DNA from: Whalleya microplaca
Taxonomy: Eukaryota; Ascomycota; Sordariomycetes; Xylariales; Xylariaceae
Assembly (NCBI GenBank): GCA_022497155.1
Contig: MU385710.1
Location: forward strand, 1,674,001-1,738,000
Reading direction: 5' to 3'
DNA length: 64,000 nt
This document shows, piece after piece, positions 1-13,400 of the stretch (positions are counted from its first letter, which is position 1; each line of letters opens with the position of its first letter). The position numbers were made by a program, and so were the translations under genes. The notes below the pieces were generated by a model. That model was given only the letters and a program-made list of their open reading frames with translations. It ran no database searches and was not told the origin of the DNA.

Positions 1-1691
1 GTGGACGTTTAGCGGTAGCTTTGCATTGATACGTTGTAGCAGTCACCGAAGTAATTGCTGTTATTAGCTGACTTGTAAATACGATAGCATTTATGGTAAT
101 GGCACAATAGATATGCTTATACTACTTTGCGTGGCTTTACTTGCTTATATATACTTATTTATAGATAACAAGTAACTATCATAACACAGGAATTAATATC
201 AGACTTGTATCCATTGAAAATATTAACGAGAACTAATAAACCTACTTTTAGATGATTATCGTGTTAAGTTAAGTTGGGCAAATATTTGGAAACATAATGC
301 TTATAATGAATTTATCAACCGCTTGTAATATTATATGTACGGTAACTAAGCAATCTCATAATATTATCCAACAGAGCTTCTACTAGTAATATTTGCCACA
401 TTTAATTGTTACTGATACGATGTGCTCTGTATCAAATTCATATTCATAGGATAGAGCCTAGATGACGTCTAATGGCCCTTGTCTTGGTACGATATGATAG
501 ACACGAAAGCAAAGGGACACCAGGTTGTTTTATATGTAAGAGTGGTACTTAGTAGTCTTCATTGGCATTTGTAATCCTTGGTATAAAGTAGTGATCTCGT
601 CACTGTAAATGGTGCTATATATAGGCAATTCCTCCCTCCCTCTCCCCCTTGCCCCTCCCAGGCTTAGAAAAAGGGAGAATACCCTTCACTCCTTTTGTAG
701 AAGCTGTGTCATAGAGAAACAAGTAAGAGATCTACACAAGGCTGATGCCACTTTACATCTACGTCGTTACTCATTCTCCGTCTGGTTACAAACTCGAACA
801 TTGGGATCCAACAGTCTATGGTGGCGCCTCTAGAAAATGGCTGCTTGGTTGAGCCTTGGACGGGTGACCAACATATAGATATAGACCAGGTGTCACGTCC
901 AGTGAATTCCGATAAGACGGTAAAGAGAGTTGGTAGAGGCATTGCCTACTTGGCATAGACTCGGTGTTCATCGTCGACCCCAAAGACTGCCCAAGGCAAA
1001 ACGGACTTCATCACTTTAGGATGCCAACATGGACGTGGAACACTAACGCCGAATCCCTCTTGGGAGCGCATATAAGGGGTCGAACACTTCAACCTAGCAA
1101 CCTTCCCGCCCCGACAACAGCAAAGGAGTCTTTCCTGTCTGTCTTCCACGCCATCATAAGTACAGCGAGTAGGACTACACGGGTATTCATGATTTTCACG
1201 GTTTGCAGTTTCTCTTCGCGCGAGTGATTTGATATCTAAAAAGGCAGTGGTACCAATCCATCCCCTCCCCTCCCATCAATGGGTAGGTAGGTAGGTAAGT
1301 TGGCCACGCATACATATTATTCAAATATCCTTCCCCCTTCTCTCTTCTGTGAACGCCCACGCCACGTCTACAATTGTGGTAAGGGGGGAATGCCTGCCTA
1401 CCTGCCTGCCTGCCTGCCGCTGTTCGATGATATGATGATGATACATATACGGCCTTGGGTAGTTAGTTTCATCTGACATGCCAACCAACCAAATCTCTCT
1501 ACATTGTAATCAATCAGTCCTTCAAGCAACCAAGCGAGCCAGTACAGCAACACCAGGGACGGACAGACAGACAGCATGGGTTCTGTCTGCAGCAGCAACC
1601 AATGTCTCCAGAATTGCATGCACCCAACCCCACCCCATCCCACTCCAACAGCTCGTCTTGTGTTTCCCTTTCTTCTTCCAATCATCTCCTT
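1..1691. other. Non-coding flank downstream of the kinase gene
   Basis: I see no supportable gene here. The first ~600 bases are AT-rich and dense in stops on both strands. Two simple repeats are visible: a GGTA run at 1281-1300 and a TGCC/TACC run at 1391-1418. Short open frames between 609 and 1685 have no recognisable motif and no consistent splice signals. The stretch lies 3' of the minus-strand kinase gene and probably holds its 3'UTR. Confidence 0.6.
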
Positions 1692-4600
1692 CTATCGCCT
1701 CCCTCCCGCTCCGGTCCTCTGGCCCCCACCCCCGGCCCCGGCCCCCTCCTGCTCCCCCTCAGCGACAGCGAAATCATGCTCGACCATCTCAATAGAACTG
1801 AGGCTTGGGAACCGCTTGCTGAAGTCCTGGATATAGTCCTCCTTCTCTTTAAAACTCATGTCGAGCACCGGGCGGCCCTGCAGCCCGACGCCGATGAGCG
1901 CCTCCGAGGAGGCCTGCGTCGACGACCCGGGGGTCCGCTTCGGCGACCGCGTCCTGCCGCCCGTGGGCAGGCTGTTGAGGTGCATGGGCTTAGGCGGGAG
2001 CGTGGGCTTGGTGGGGGAGAGCGGCGCGCGGGTGGTGGTGCGCCCGCGCGCGAGGGTGTCGGACGAGGTGGTCACGGGTTTGAGGGGCGGGACGCGGTCG
2101 GCAGCGGTCACATTCTTCCGGGGCACCTCGGGGGGGCCACCAGTAGCCTGCTTATTGCTGTTGTTGTCGGCGGGCGGCTGGTTCTTGGCCGCGGCCGCGT
2201 CCGAGAACTTGCCGTAGCCCGACGCCGTGCGCTGGACCTGCTGCTCGGACTTCTGCGACTCATCCAGGAGGTTCTGCACCCGGTTCTGTATGCTCACGGC
2301 CCGCGACACGCCGCCGATGCTCTTGGGCAGCGCGGCGGCGTCGCCGGCGTCGCGTGCCGCCACCCGTTGCTTATACTCCGCGGCTGCGGCCTCCACGCGT
2401 CGCTCTTCCTCCGCCAGCTTTTGCGCCTCGAGTTCTCGTCGCATCTCTGGCGTCATCTCCGCCTCGCCGGGGAGATGCCCATCGTCACTGTGATCGTCGG
2501 TTGCCTCAGATCCAGCAATAGGTGTCAGATCACGGCGCTCCATCTCTTTCAGTGGAGACGGTGTTCGTGCTCCAGAAGCCGAGGGGTTTCCCTCGAACCG
2601 TTTGAACGCATCGCCAAACCTGCCAGCCAGGATATTCTTGGTGCCCGATAAGTTCATGCTGGAGCGTTTTGCGTGCTGCTTGACACCCTTATCCTTTTTC
2701 TTCGCATCAGAGTCTTCCATAGATCGGAGGAAATCCACATTAGATTCAATCACGGTCTCGTCCTGTGGTTCAAGTCTCGGAGATGAATCTTTATCCAGCA
2801 AATTTGGAGATTGATAACTAGGGGAGCGCAGCGGCCTAGGAGCAGCTTCCCGCTCTCGAAGATAATCTAAATTCGATTCAAGATAGGTACTTGCAGGTCT
2901 AGGACGTCCTGACATGGAGGAAGTCTTAGACAACTGTTCAATGTGGTCCGTACTTGGTCGGCTACCCTCCAAAGATGGGCGTGATGACGACGTATGTCGG
3001 CCATGCCCAGATTGTAATGGCGCAGGTACTCGGGGTTTTGGGTAAACGAGGTCTGGTCGTTGACTCATATTAGGAGGCTCATGTGCCCTCGGTAAACTTG
3101 TTGAGCGGTGCTGGTCAGGGAACCGATGAATTGGTGGCGGATAGTTTTGAACAGGTCTTTCCGGAAGTGGCGGAGTGCTAGTCATTGTTCCAGTTGAAAC
3201 CATGACTGGCCTGCCCTGAGCATCTTGTGTCGATGGTGTAGGGGATGAAATAGCTTGGAGCTCGGGATTACTGGATATGATGGCTGACGCGCGGCTCATC
3301 TCTGAGGGCTTGGGAGGAGCGGAGGAAGGTTTGTTGACAGATCCCGGTGGAGGTGACTTTCGTTGCATCTCAGATACCGCTACCCCCGACTTCACGCGGC
3401 TTAGATCTGTCGACAGCCTCTGGCTCGACGGGGCTGGGGCCGGAGTGGCTTGCGTTGTAACGAATGCATCATTGGCGAGCTGGTGGGCAACACGTTGGCT
3501 TGGCCCTTGCTGTATGTTAGGCGAGGTTGGACTGTCAAATTCAAACTTTGTGCCCTGGTCATGAAGTAGAGCGAACTGGTCTAGTGTTGGAAATCTTGAC
3601 GCAATCTCGTCTGCGTTGCCTTTAGCCCCCGTTTTAGAATCTAGAGCGGCGAATGGATCGCCATCAGTGACTCTTAGTGGGGACGGGCTCGGTTTGGCTG
3701 CTGGTTTTGGTACAGCCTGACTAGAAGCAGGGAGTCTGCCGCGCCTCATAGGCGTGATATCGGGAAGTGCTTGGGTTTGATGTTGCGGTGGTGGCGAATA
3801 TACAGCGCCCATAGCTACAGGGGCTTTACCCCCTTTATCTGGAATCCGGTGCTTCTCGCTTCTCCTGGGCTCTGAGTGGGAACGGTCAGAGTAGATCTAG
3901 ATTCTGTTAGTTCGAAGTCTCTCGATTCTCGATCTGTGAATTAGACATACATCATGTATAGGAACCTCACGACCCTGCATCAGACAACTTTCTCGGAGTG
4001 CTTGGTAAATGTTTGGCCGAGCTCTCATATTTTCTTGTAGCATGGATGCTTTGAGAAACTAGTCAGCAGCAGTTGTGGTCGACACATTGCATGACTCACC
4101 GATTAACTGTTTTAATCTGTCAGAAAACACGGGATAGCTAGGAAACCTGAAGCTCGCATTCAAAATTGCGAGTTGTCCTTGGTCTTCGAACGGCGTGGTG
4201 TAGTAACAGAGCTTGTAGAGGAGAACTCCCAGCGCCCAAATATCTGATTTCTCATCTATCGGCTGTTTTCGGTAAACATCGATCATTTCTGGACTTCGGT
4301 ATTGCAAAGTGGTATGTCTTTGTACGTCCTCATCCATCAAGCGGCATTCTACCACAGTCTGAGGCGCAGGTTTCGGCGGTGCTGCGGACCCGAAATCGCA
4401 CAGCTTGAATTTCCTCTTGGAGCCGTGCATGGTGATGAGGACGTTCTCGACCTTCAGATCTCGGTGGAGTAATGGTGGCTTGAGATAATGCATGCAGGCC
4501 ACGCCCTCCGCAACGTCGGAGAAGATCTCGAGGATTTCGGGCTCGGTCAGGCGGTGCTGCAGGCGGGTGTTCATGAAGTCGATCAGACCTCCTCCGTCAC

Positions 4601-5018
4601 AGTACTCCATCAGCAGGAAGACCTCGTATCCGCCTCCTTGCAGCTCGGACGCATGCGAATCGATATAGGTGACGATCGGCCGGTGTCCCTTGAGCCGCTT
4701 CATGGTCTCGACCTCGGTCCGCATCCCTCGCAGAGTCTCCTTGTCCGGCACGGCGACTCTCTTCAACACGGCCTGGTCGGTTCCATCGACGGGTCGAGGC
4801 AGCTTGACAAGATAAACGTGTGCGAAACCACCCTCGGACAGATATTTGTTGATTACTACTCTATGCTCGCCGACCTGGATCTTGGTGCCTGGAACGAAGG
4901 TACCGACAGGGGCAGATGGGGCGTGTATGGGCATCTGCATCTGCACGGGCGCACCGTAGGCGACCTGCTGGCCAGGACGATGTGCTGCCATTGGCACCGT
5001 GTTGCCGTAGGAGGCCAT
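1692..5018 (-). CDS. Ark1/Prk1-family (NAK) serine/threonine protein kinase
   Basis: Kinase of the Ark1/Prk1/Akl1 (AAK1/GAK) family, which phosphorylates endocytic adaptors and controls actin-patch dynamics. My model has three exons, 4100-5018, 3951-4048 and 1692-3896, giving about 1073 aa. The first intron (51 nt) has a CTGAC branch site and a CAAAG acceptor; the nearer CTAG would break the frame. The second is 54 nt. The kinase domain covers roughly residues 45-330. It shows a Gly-rich loop (YLSEGGFAHVYLVK), the catalytic HRDLKVENVL near residue 180, DFGSA near 208, and the family-typical segment SMLQENMRARPNIYQALRE across the exon 1/2 junction. The remaining ~700 residues are Pro/Ser-rich and probably disordered, with a Glu/Arg-rich helical stretch (ELEAQKLAEEERRVEAAAAE) typical of fungal members. 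The kinase is N-terminal as expected. Family assignment is firm; the one-to-one yeast orthologue is not. Confidence 0.93.
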
Positions 5019-6735
5019 ATCGCTGGTTCTAACTCGGTGGCCGTTCGTTGTTGAGGGGGAGAAGGAGTGGAAGTTGGTAGGCAGAGATCAGCAACGGTCG
5101 GGGGGGTTTCACCGTCGTGGCATGGAGACAGGGTGGACGCTTTTCAGCTATAATTGGCGCATAGCAAGAGACTGGAGGTGAATGTGGATTATGGAGTTTA
5201 ATTCACGATGTCGTGTCGCATCGGCTGGTGTCGCTGGTTGGTGTCGCTGGTTGGTGTCGCTGGTTGGTGTCGCTGGACTGGAAGCTGTACATGTACACCA
5301 CATGTCAAGTGGTAGGCTTGTCAAGTAAGTAGGCAGGCCTATTTGGGTAACACTTTGTTTCGTAGTCTTATTAACAGCCAATGCCACTTTCAGTCCTGCC
5401 CCTGTCTGCGCCCCAAGCCGGCTGATTATCGGGAATGACGACGTTATAGCCTCTTCGGGTTAGCGGCTTGTGTCCCACCAATTATCTCACTCAACAAAGT
5501 CGACCGGCTGCTTCTTACCTAATAATAGACATTACAATATAGAACTATATCTTCTCTGCTTGATCAATACCAACCCATTTTGAGTGAAGGTGACGACTTG
5601 ATAATTATTTTTATAAATTTGTTATGTAGAGATGAATGACCGTATTCAACTTTTGCGTATGCATATGGCTTGGTCCTCGGATGAATGAGACCCCTTTTTC
5701 TTGAGATGATATCCCGGAATTATGGGTACACCTCTTCCTAGTATTCCCTAGTAGGTTGATCTTGGGTGCTCTGCTCCCTATCGTCCGATACCATCCATTT
5801 ATTAGTATTCCGAATACAGATGAAAAGGACTAGTAATGCTGAGGGAAAGTCGACAGTATTAATCATTGCCATTAGCCAACCTAGATTGTTTAGGTAGCTA
5901 TATGGCTTCGAATAACTCGGGTGAGCAGCGCCATTGTGGACTCCCTCGAATACTCTGTCTCTTGCCTTGGCATGAGCCAATCCTGAAATTAATTTATAAG
6001 GCCCAATCTGTGAGTAACAAAGTAATAGGTACATGACTTGGGGAAGCAAGGATGAAAGACAAGCTCGGTGGTAGCTAGGAGAAGATAATTCGAAGATAAT
6101 TCGAAGACTTTAGGTCGGCCTGCACACATAAGGCAGTATTGCCACGAAGAGTAAGGTAAAAGAGAAAGTGAGGAAGAGAGTGATCGAATTTATGTAAATG
6201 ATCAGGTCGCCAGCCTCAAAAAGAGTGGTCAAAAGAGTACGAGGCTTACGACGGAGGCTAAAGCGGTCTAGAATTATCGAATGTTCTGAATTTCATAAGC
6301 CGCAAAAGGTATCATACTAATAAGGGACGTCCATTATACCTTGCTCTCTCGCTTCTTCCCATCCCCAGTTATATTTTCTAGAAACTGCTTCTATGTACCA
6401 CGATCAGGGGTTCTTCCCCAGAGATGATTTCAGCTCCGCTGTTTAAAGTATGCCCAGGTGAACGAGGCCTTACATAACTAATACCTCCTAACGGTATACA
6501 TACACCTCCATCCACACAATGGCAGTTACTCATCATTTCCATACCGCGCAGAAACCTATAGTGCTGATAATTTACATCTATACAGCATCTAGCTTTACAC
6601 GTAAAATACAATCAATCCATAGAACGCCGGGTAATGCCAACAAACAACAGATCTTCGATATCATCCCAGCATCAATAACTCACAACGTGGAATGAATATG
6701 AAAATACACCACCACCTTTTCCCTACCTAAACTAT
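5019..6735. other. Intergenic region between kinase and NHX antiporter genes
   Basis: No gene seen. It combines the 5' flank of the kinase gene with the 3' flank of the antiporter gene. A 13-bp tandem repeat lies at 5228-5276 (listed separately). The rest is moderately AT-rich; the frames at 5738-6049 and 6378-6611 lack family motifs and splice support. Confidence 0.55.
5228..5276. repeat. 13-bp tandem repeat, about 3.8 copies
   Basis: The unit GTGTCGCTGGTTG occurs three times in perfect head-to-tail order, followed by a partial fourth copy (GTGTCGCTGG). It starts about 210 bp upstream of the kinase ATG, so it is probably in that gene's promoter or 5' leader. It may be a plain minisatellite. 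Confidence 0.9.
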
Positions 6736-9028
6736 TTAACTAGACCCCGAACCTCCCGAACCCCCTTCCCCGTTCCCTCTTCCTCCTCCGCTAGGCCCAC
6801 CGTTGTTCCCGCCGTCGAGAAGCAGCTTGGGCTTGATGTAATCCTCGTCGAATTGCTTGAACAAGGCGTGAGGGTCCTGAGCCGTGAATAGCTGTCTGAT
6901 CGCGGCCTTGGCGGACACGGGCCCGACTTCGCGATGCCCTGATGTCGGGTACGTGATTCCACCTTCCTCTTCAGACGTGCCGCCCGGCGTGAGCACGGGG
7001 CTGGCCCTGCTTCGAGGCGCTCTGCGCGCTGGAGGCGGGAGATCGGACGTGTCGATGTCGCTTCCTATATCTGAATCCGTCACGCTACCGGCGCGACCTA
7101 GTAGATCTGCTCGCTCGATGTCTTCGGCTTGTGGCCTAGAGCCCTTGCGACTCAGGCTTGTAGCACGCGAGGTTGGGAACGATGGTGAGTGGTGTCCTGA
7201 CACATACGTTCCTCGCTCTGGGCCTGCGGGTCGTTTGGCGTTCCCAGAGTTCACGCGATCGAGAGGTACCGAACCGTTCCTCGGTCGTGGGTTAAACCCA
7301 ATCCCGGTCCCAGACCGCTTGTAGTAAGAACCTCCAGGCGCAGCTTCAATGTCGAACTCGTCGTCGCTGTCCACTTCATCAACAACTCCGGTTCTAATGC
7401 CCATAATCTCCAACATCCGAGCCGTGGTGCCACCAAATATGATCACTGTGAGCACTACAACGACAAGCACAGTAGCTTTCAGAGCATATGAATTGTCTCC
7501 AGTCAAAAGAGCAGCTAAAGCCACGCCGACGGCTCCTCGGAGTCCGGCCCAGAAAAGCATGGCTTGGTAGTTGTAGGGTAGTTCATCGGCGACTTCTTTG
7601 CCTTGACGCCGTGCACGATAATGGATGAACCAATTGATGGCCTTGGACAAGGGAAACACGGCTACCCATCTTGCTGCGCATACTGCCACTACGGTAACAA
7701 TGATCAAAAGGGGCTGAAACTGGAGCTCGTTATCGGTAAACAGTGACAATCCTAGGTAGATGAAGATGAAGTTTTCAGATAGTTGAGCCAATATCTGGAA
7801 GAAATACTTGGTACTGAGTTGCGTTCGGCGCGACATGTTGAAGTAGGCGTAATGCTTCAAGGTAATACCACAGAACAGTAACGACACAATGCCTATTGAA
7901 ACTTAGTTATCGAATCTCGTGGCGGAATTCAAGATGAAGAGACATACCTGACATCTTCAACCCTTGCGAAAAGAAGTAACTCGCATATGCAATCAACACA
8001 ACTAAGCATGTCTCGATCTGGGGATATCTCCTGACATAGGTGAACTTCAAAACTAGTGCGGTCAAAACACCAACCGCCACACCAATGAGCAAGCTACCGA
8101 AGAAATTCAACAAGAAGATGCCGACACCCTCGAAGAAGCTGAAAAGGCCATAGGTTCCCGCAGCCTCGCTCTTATACTTTTGCGCGGTCTCGAAGATGAC
8201 AATGGCGATGGCGTCATTGAGTATAGATTCGCCGAAGATAACAGTATATAGTTTCGGGTCAACCTTGTAGGTGTTGAAGATGGCCAGAATGGTGACAGGA
8301 TCCGTGGCAGACAAAGTTGCGCCAACTGAGATGGCATCGACAAAGGACATATCCACTGGCTCGAGGGGTATCAAGGTGTAAAGCCATAACAACAAACCGA
8401 TGACCACAGCAGACAAGAACGTGCCGGCGAAGGCGAAGGTCAAAATGGTGCCAATGTTTCGGAAGAAGTTGGCTTGGTGTAACTCATATCCCGAGTTCAG
8501 AATGATCGGGGGAAGTAGTAGATTGAAGAAGATCTGGTAATCGAAGCTGACGAGCTGTCGAATGGAGTGGCCGGTGCTCACTCGAAGGATCAGTCCAACC
8601 GTCATCCCTGATATCTAGAGTTAGCTTTTTTGTTGTTGTCGCCTTGATCAAAGGTCATGCGACTGACCAGCAAAGATGGAGATGACTGTCTCGTGCACGG
8701 CCTGAACCTTCTTCTGCTGCAGGATATAGCTGGTGAAGAAGGCAATGATCAGGAGCATGATAGATATGAACAATGCCCATGATGCAAAGATCTCTTTTTG
8801 TCCCGAATCCGTCTCTGTTGTAGGTAGTTAGATTAGACCGATGCGATACTCGATAGCAAAATGGGTAATGATGGCGTACCATCTGGATCCGTCTCTTCGT
8901 CGGCTCGTCCTATACCATATGATAGTCAGTCATCAAGAAGCATTTTGGCATTTCAATGCGACACGGTTCGACTGAAGGTTGGACATACGAGCAAGCTCCA
9001 TGACGGAGCCGGCAATCTCTGACAACAT
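6736..9028 (-). CDS. Endosomal/vacuolar Na+(K+)/H+ exchanger, CPA1 family (NHX1-type)
   Basis: Monovalent cation/proton antiporter that sets luminal pH and salt tolerance in late endosomes and vacuoles. Five exons: 8989-9028, 8880-8909, 8668-8814, 7948-8607 and 6736-7892, giving about 677 aa. All junctions keep frame and use GT-AG sites. Visible signatures are the amiloride-region motif FFNLLLPPI, the transport-core motif FGESILNDA, the segment SVGATLSATDPVTILAIF, and the late membrane motif WAGLRGAVGVALA. A hydrophobic first helix follows a short acidic N-terminus, with FAGMTVGLILR spanning the exon 3/4 junction. About 240 C-terminal residues are cytosolic, Ser/Gly-rich and acidic, ending in a Gly/Ser tail. 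The start is the only ATG that splices in frame into the first helix. The gene is divergent from the sugar transporter at 10670. Confidence 0.95.
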
Positions 9029-10669
9029 GTTCGCGGTACAGCCGGTGGGCTCAGGTTGGGAATGGATGCTTTGGTGGTAGAGAGGCTTTATGCTCCAGAC
9101 TGAGCACTAAGATTGTGGCGTGTGAACTCATCAACTACAAAAAGATTCGGGTCGCCGACTATGGGGGTCGTGTTCGCGTTTGTTCGATTGATCGGTCAAG
9201 GTCGGTATGACAACTTTGATGAAATCGACAGGTATCCCCTTTGCCGTTTGCCGTTTGCCGTTGCGGGCAGCTCATTGCCCAAAAGTCATACGCGAAGGAT
9301 CTCCAGCGGTCCACCTGTCCTCCGCTTTGACTGCAGCCTGCAGGTGGCCTGCACGGGCCGCACTAGATCGCCTTACCTTCCAGCGAGAGTTTGGTAGCTC
9401 CCGCTTTGTTGCATAAGTCGCTGCTTACGTACTACCCAGGTAGGTAGGTAGATAGATATATAGATAAGTTAGATACAGTATAGACAGCATGATAAGAACA
9501 GTCTATCGATGATAACTGTAATCTGTTACATATATGTATGTACATAGATATAGGATACATCTAGTATAGCATAGTAACATAGATATATCCACTAAGGCAT
9601 GTCTCAATCAAGCTATAACCCCCCAAAGAGTAGAATACTCAAATTCATTGATAGATCCCTTTCCTCCTCTTTTCCTCACCAGTGATTTGCACAATACTAT
9701 GGTGAATGCGCATAGTATAGACGCAGAAAGTGAAGTCGAAATAATAGGTCAACTCATCAGCTTATCTAATCTGTACCCTCTCTCATAATAATATGCGGGG
9801 GTAGAAGCTGTCAGATACCCCGATAATAGAATATATTGCGATGGAGCCTGTAACTCCACCGTGAGAGTGTACAGAGTAAGTATCTATGCATATCAATATG
9901 TCGGCCACTCAAATACTAATAATAGCTTGTGACTCCACGAACTCCATCTGCTGAACTTCAATGCATATGAAACCAAGCCGTCGTCCAATCGTCTCTGACT
10001 TTCTGTAGATATCAAAGCACCTTGATGTCTTGATAGTTTCTTACGAATTGCGATTCCTCGATGTCGGGATAAACGCTTCATACTAATAGGTAGTACGCTA
10101 GCTTACATAATTATATACTAATGAAAAGAATGGGGAGATCGGTTGAGTCTTGAGTCTTGAAAAGGGTCTAGAATCCGGGGATCGGAGCTTACATGCTTGC
10201 GTGCTTGCGTGCTTGATGTCATGCCTATCCCGCGTCGAATCCGATCTCAGGTTACATGCCTTCTATCCAACTTACCATTATTTATTTAACTTTGCCTAAA
10301 CTCCCATTAAAAAGACGTTAATTCGCATTGATTCGCGCCACGCACCCCATCATCCCTTGGAATCATATGACCCCCTGTTTCGTGGCATTAGTTGTTTCGA
10401 CCGCGTGACAACCTCTACCTGTCTAGCGACTTGCGGCGCTATCTACGAGGTGTTAGCTTCGAAGTGATACGCCATTCCAACATTAATCATATAGCATCCC
10501 TATCCTGTTTACACCTCCTTCCTGAATTATTCCGCATCGACGTGCAAAACATCTAGGAACCCGATTGTATTAGTCTATCCATTGCAATTCCATCCTCGCC
10601 TTTTGGCCGACAGTTTGCGAACAAAGCTGCTTGATCACGAAGCCGTTGCACCCGGCGGTGTCTCAGGGC
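9029..10669. other. Shared divergent promoter region (NHX antiporter / sugar transporter)
   Basis: About 1.6 kb between two divergently transcribed transporter genes, without a supportable gene. It holds low-complexity tracts: a TTTGCCG triplet repeat around 9240-9262, GTAGGTAGGTA/TAGATA runs around 9438-9475, and a TGCTTGCG repeat near 10195-10215. Promoters of both genes must lie here; I cannot point to a convincing TATA box for either. Confidence 0.5.
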
Positions 10670-12813
10670 ATGACCTCGTCATCGTCGAGTTCCTCCTCTA
10701 CGAGTCGCGAATCTTCGCCGAACCGCCATCATGGCCATTCCTTGAAAATAGATACGGCTGGTGAATCCGCGTGGGCAGGAAACATGTCCAGAGATAACGC
10801 CGGACGTACTTTGGAGCCAGACAGGATCAACGAGCACTCTCCTCTCCTCTCCCCTGTCGGAGGTGAAAGCGATACCTTGATCGGCGATGGACACACCAAA
10901 TCTACTGAGCATGACGACTTCCAGTCGACCAAAAGTATTTGGTACCTGTTGCTTTTAACGATGAGCCTGGGCGGATTGCAGGTTGCATGGGCTGTTGAGC
11001 TCTCCAACGGAACTCCATACCTCCTATCTCTCGGGTTATCTAAGTCGCTAATGGCCCTGGTGTGGGTTGCTGGACCGCTCACTGGAACATTAGTTCAACC
11101 TTACGTAGGCATGTTGAGCGACAATTGTAGAGTGTCATGGGGGAGACGCAAGCCTTTCATGCTCGGCGGTGCAGCAGCCACCTCGTTGTCGTACATGTTT
11201 CTCGCTTGGATTCGAGAGATTGTTGGTGGTTTTCTTGGCCTATTTGGAGCCGAACGCGATTCGCATGGAGTGAAGGTCACAATAATTGTCGTAGCCGTCA
11301 TTTGGATCTATGTTCTCGATGTTGCTGTCAACACAGGTTTGTGCATTAGTTCTCTGGCGACGGCGGTTCAACAAAATACTGATTTGGTCACAGTTCAAGC
11401 TTCTATTCGAGCTTTCATTGTCGACTGTGCGCCATCTCATCAACAAGGTAAGTTTCTCCAATAAGCTTTTAAGTAAGTAATTCAATGGCTAAGTCTTTGA
11501 CAGAAGCCGCAAATTCCATGGCCAGTAGGTTCGTAGGTGTTGGCAACATCATTGGTTACATCGCTGGTGGTATTAATCTTCCTAAATATGTCTGGTGGTT
11601 TGGAAGTACTCAATTCAAAGACCTTTGTGCAATCGCCAGCATTTTCCTCTGCTCAACTGTCTTGTTGAGCACCACGTTTATCCGCGAGCGAAACCCTCAA
11701 CTCGATGGACGAGCTGCGCCCGAACGAGTAGGACTTATATCGTTCTTCGTCAAGATCTTCGCTTCTATAAAACGACTGCCGCCACAGATTTCAAAAGTCT
11801 GTACTGTCCAGCTTTTTGCTTGGGTTGGGTTCTTCCCAATGCTATTTTATACGTCTTCGTATATTGGCGAAATCTACGTTCAACCATTTGTGGAAGAGAA
11901 TCCACACATGACTCCAGAGGAGCTCGACCAGCTCTACGAAAAGGCTACCCGAGTGGGCACTTTTGCCCTACTCATCTTCGCCATCACTAGCCTGACGACG
12001 AATGTCCTGCTTCCTTTCTTCATAGACCCAACGTACGACAACAATCCTGCTATCAGCAATGCTCCTGGAGAAGCCCCCGGGATTTTGAGAGACCATACTT
12101 CCAATAACAAAAAGTTCTTGGATCGTTTGGTAATTCCAGGTTTTACTTTGCGGAGAGCTTGGTTATACTCCCACTTCCTCTTTGCGGGTTCGATGTTTTG
12201 CACAGTTCTTGTTCGAACAGTCGAAGCTGCTACAGTCCTTATTGGTCTCGTCGGTATTACATGGGCCCTGGCACTTTGGGCACCGTGGGCAATTATCAGC
12301 GCTGAAATAAGTCGCCGTGATGTCATATATCGAGCCCGAAAGCAACGTCTGAAGACTCTTGCCCAAGGCGAACAATCCGACAGTCCTCACTCCAGTAACG
12401 AGTATATGAGCCAGGAACGCGACCTACAGGATGATGAGCAGGAGCCAGATCAAGCCGGTGTCATCCTCGGTATCCACAACATGGCTATCGCATCGCCGCA
12501 GTTTATCGCGACACTGGGCTCTAGCCTGATCTTCCGCATGTTCCAGAAACCAAGAGGCACTCCCGGCGATCATAGTATCGGCATTGTATTTGCTTGCGGA
12601 GCTGTCTTCGTTCTTATAGCTGCATGGTTCATCTATAAGCTCGAAGATGACATGTCGATACCGGCGGATGCCATCTACGCTGCCGAGGAAGGCGATGGTG
12701 CTAGCATCCGACCTAGCACTTCGAGTAGTAAGAGAAGCTTCGATCAGCCACGGGCTAGTCTGGAACGAGCTGCTATAACTAGGAACCGTAGCGGTGCTGG
12801 ATTGGAATATTAA
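10670..12813 (+). CDS. Sucrose/alpha-glucoside:H+ symporter-like transporter (GPH/SUT family)
   Basis: Major-facilitator-type membrane protein resembling plant SUTs and the S. pombe alpha-glucoside transporter Sut1. Three exons: 10670-11336, 11394-11447 and 11504-12813, giving about 676 aa. The 57-nt and 56-nt introns have clean GT-AG ends, and the joined segment reads VNTVQASIRAFIVDCAPSHQQ then EAANSMASR, continuous across both junctions. Features include a Ser-rich cytosolic N-terminus of ~85 residues, a first helix starting near IWYLLLLTMSLGGLQVAWAV, and the family loop SDNCRVSWGRRKPFM (RxGRR). The central loop is long, and the tail is Ser/Arg-rich. The frame is open upstream to a TTG at 10631, but 10670 is the first ATG in frame. 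The likely substrate is sucrose, maltose or a related disaccharide; family homology does not settle which. Confidence 0.9.
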
Positions 12814-13383
12814 GGGCCTTCTGTTGTAGCTTATTAAATGCAGTCTTACAAGATGTTCTTCACATTACAACGGCATGACAGACCCGTCTTAAAGTACGTG
12901 CATGGAATAAATGACCTTGGGTGACAAGAATAGCTTCAATATTAGGAAAGACGTTCCAGACTGATCACAGCGACTACCCACCACAAAGAGAACTGTTATA
13001 TTTTACCATCTCTCGGATATCTTAGTAAAACACACACTGTTGATTTCAAGTTCAGGCGCAGTTCAAATTCTATCGATACGCCATCATGGGGTACAGGGGG
13101 AAATAGGCCTCTCCTGAGGTCCCCGTTCCCGTAGGCTAAATGCAACCACCAGCGGCTCCCACGTTCAATCTAATATAAGCAACTAACCTACGCACTGAGT
13201 CGGAGTCCCCTGTCCGCAGTTCACTATATATTTACTACTTAGTTATCCTTGTCACGGACCGGCCTACCTCTTTAAATTGGTTCTAGACCGTGCTTTGATA
13301 GCCTATCTCGTGAGGCTTTGATAATTGGATACAAGTCAGACGTCCTTTGGGGTTGTAATACATATATATAATTAGTAGTTATG

Positions 13384-13397
13384 TGAGGTCGACCTCA
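13384..13397. promoter_or_regulatory. Perfect 14-bp palindrome TGAGGTCGACCTCA upstream of GH131
   Basis: The sequence equals its own reverse complement over 14 bases and lies 4 bp upstream of a TATA-like box, about 150 bp before the GH131 ATG. Position and symmetry suggest a site for a dimeric transcription factor. I do not recognise a specific fungal consensus, so binding is inference. Confidence 0.45.
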
Positions 13398-13400
13398 TAG

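Noticed and set aside
1602..2651. 349-codon plus-strand frame
   Set aside because: It lies antisense to the kinase's disordered C-terminal exon, is Arg/Gly/Leu-rich from GC-skewed codons and has no domain; a shadow of the kinase frame.
4059..4062. CTAG as acceptor of the first kinase intron
   Set aside because: Using it shifts the frame; the CAAAG acceptor 10 bases later keeps the conserved SMLQEN segment in frame and gives a normal branch-to-acceptor distance.
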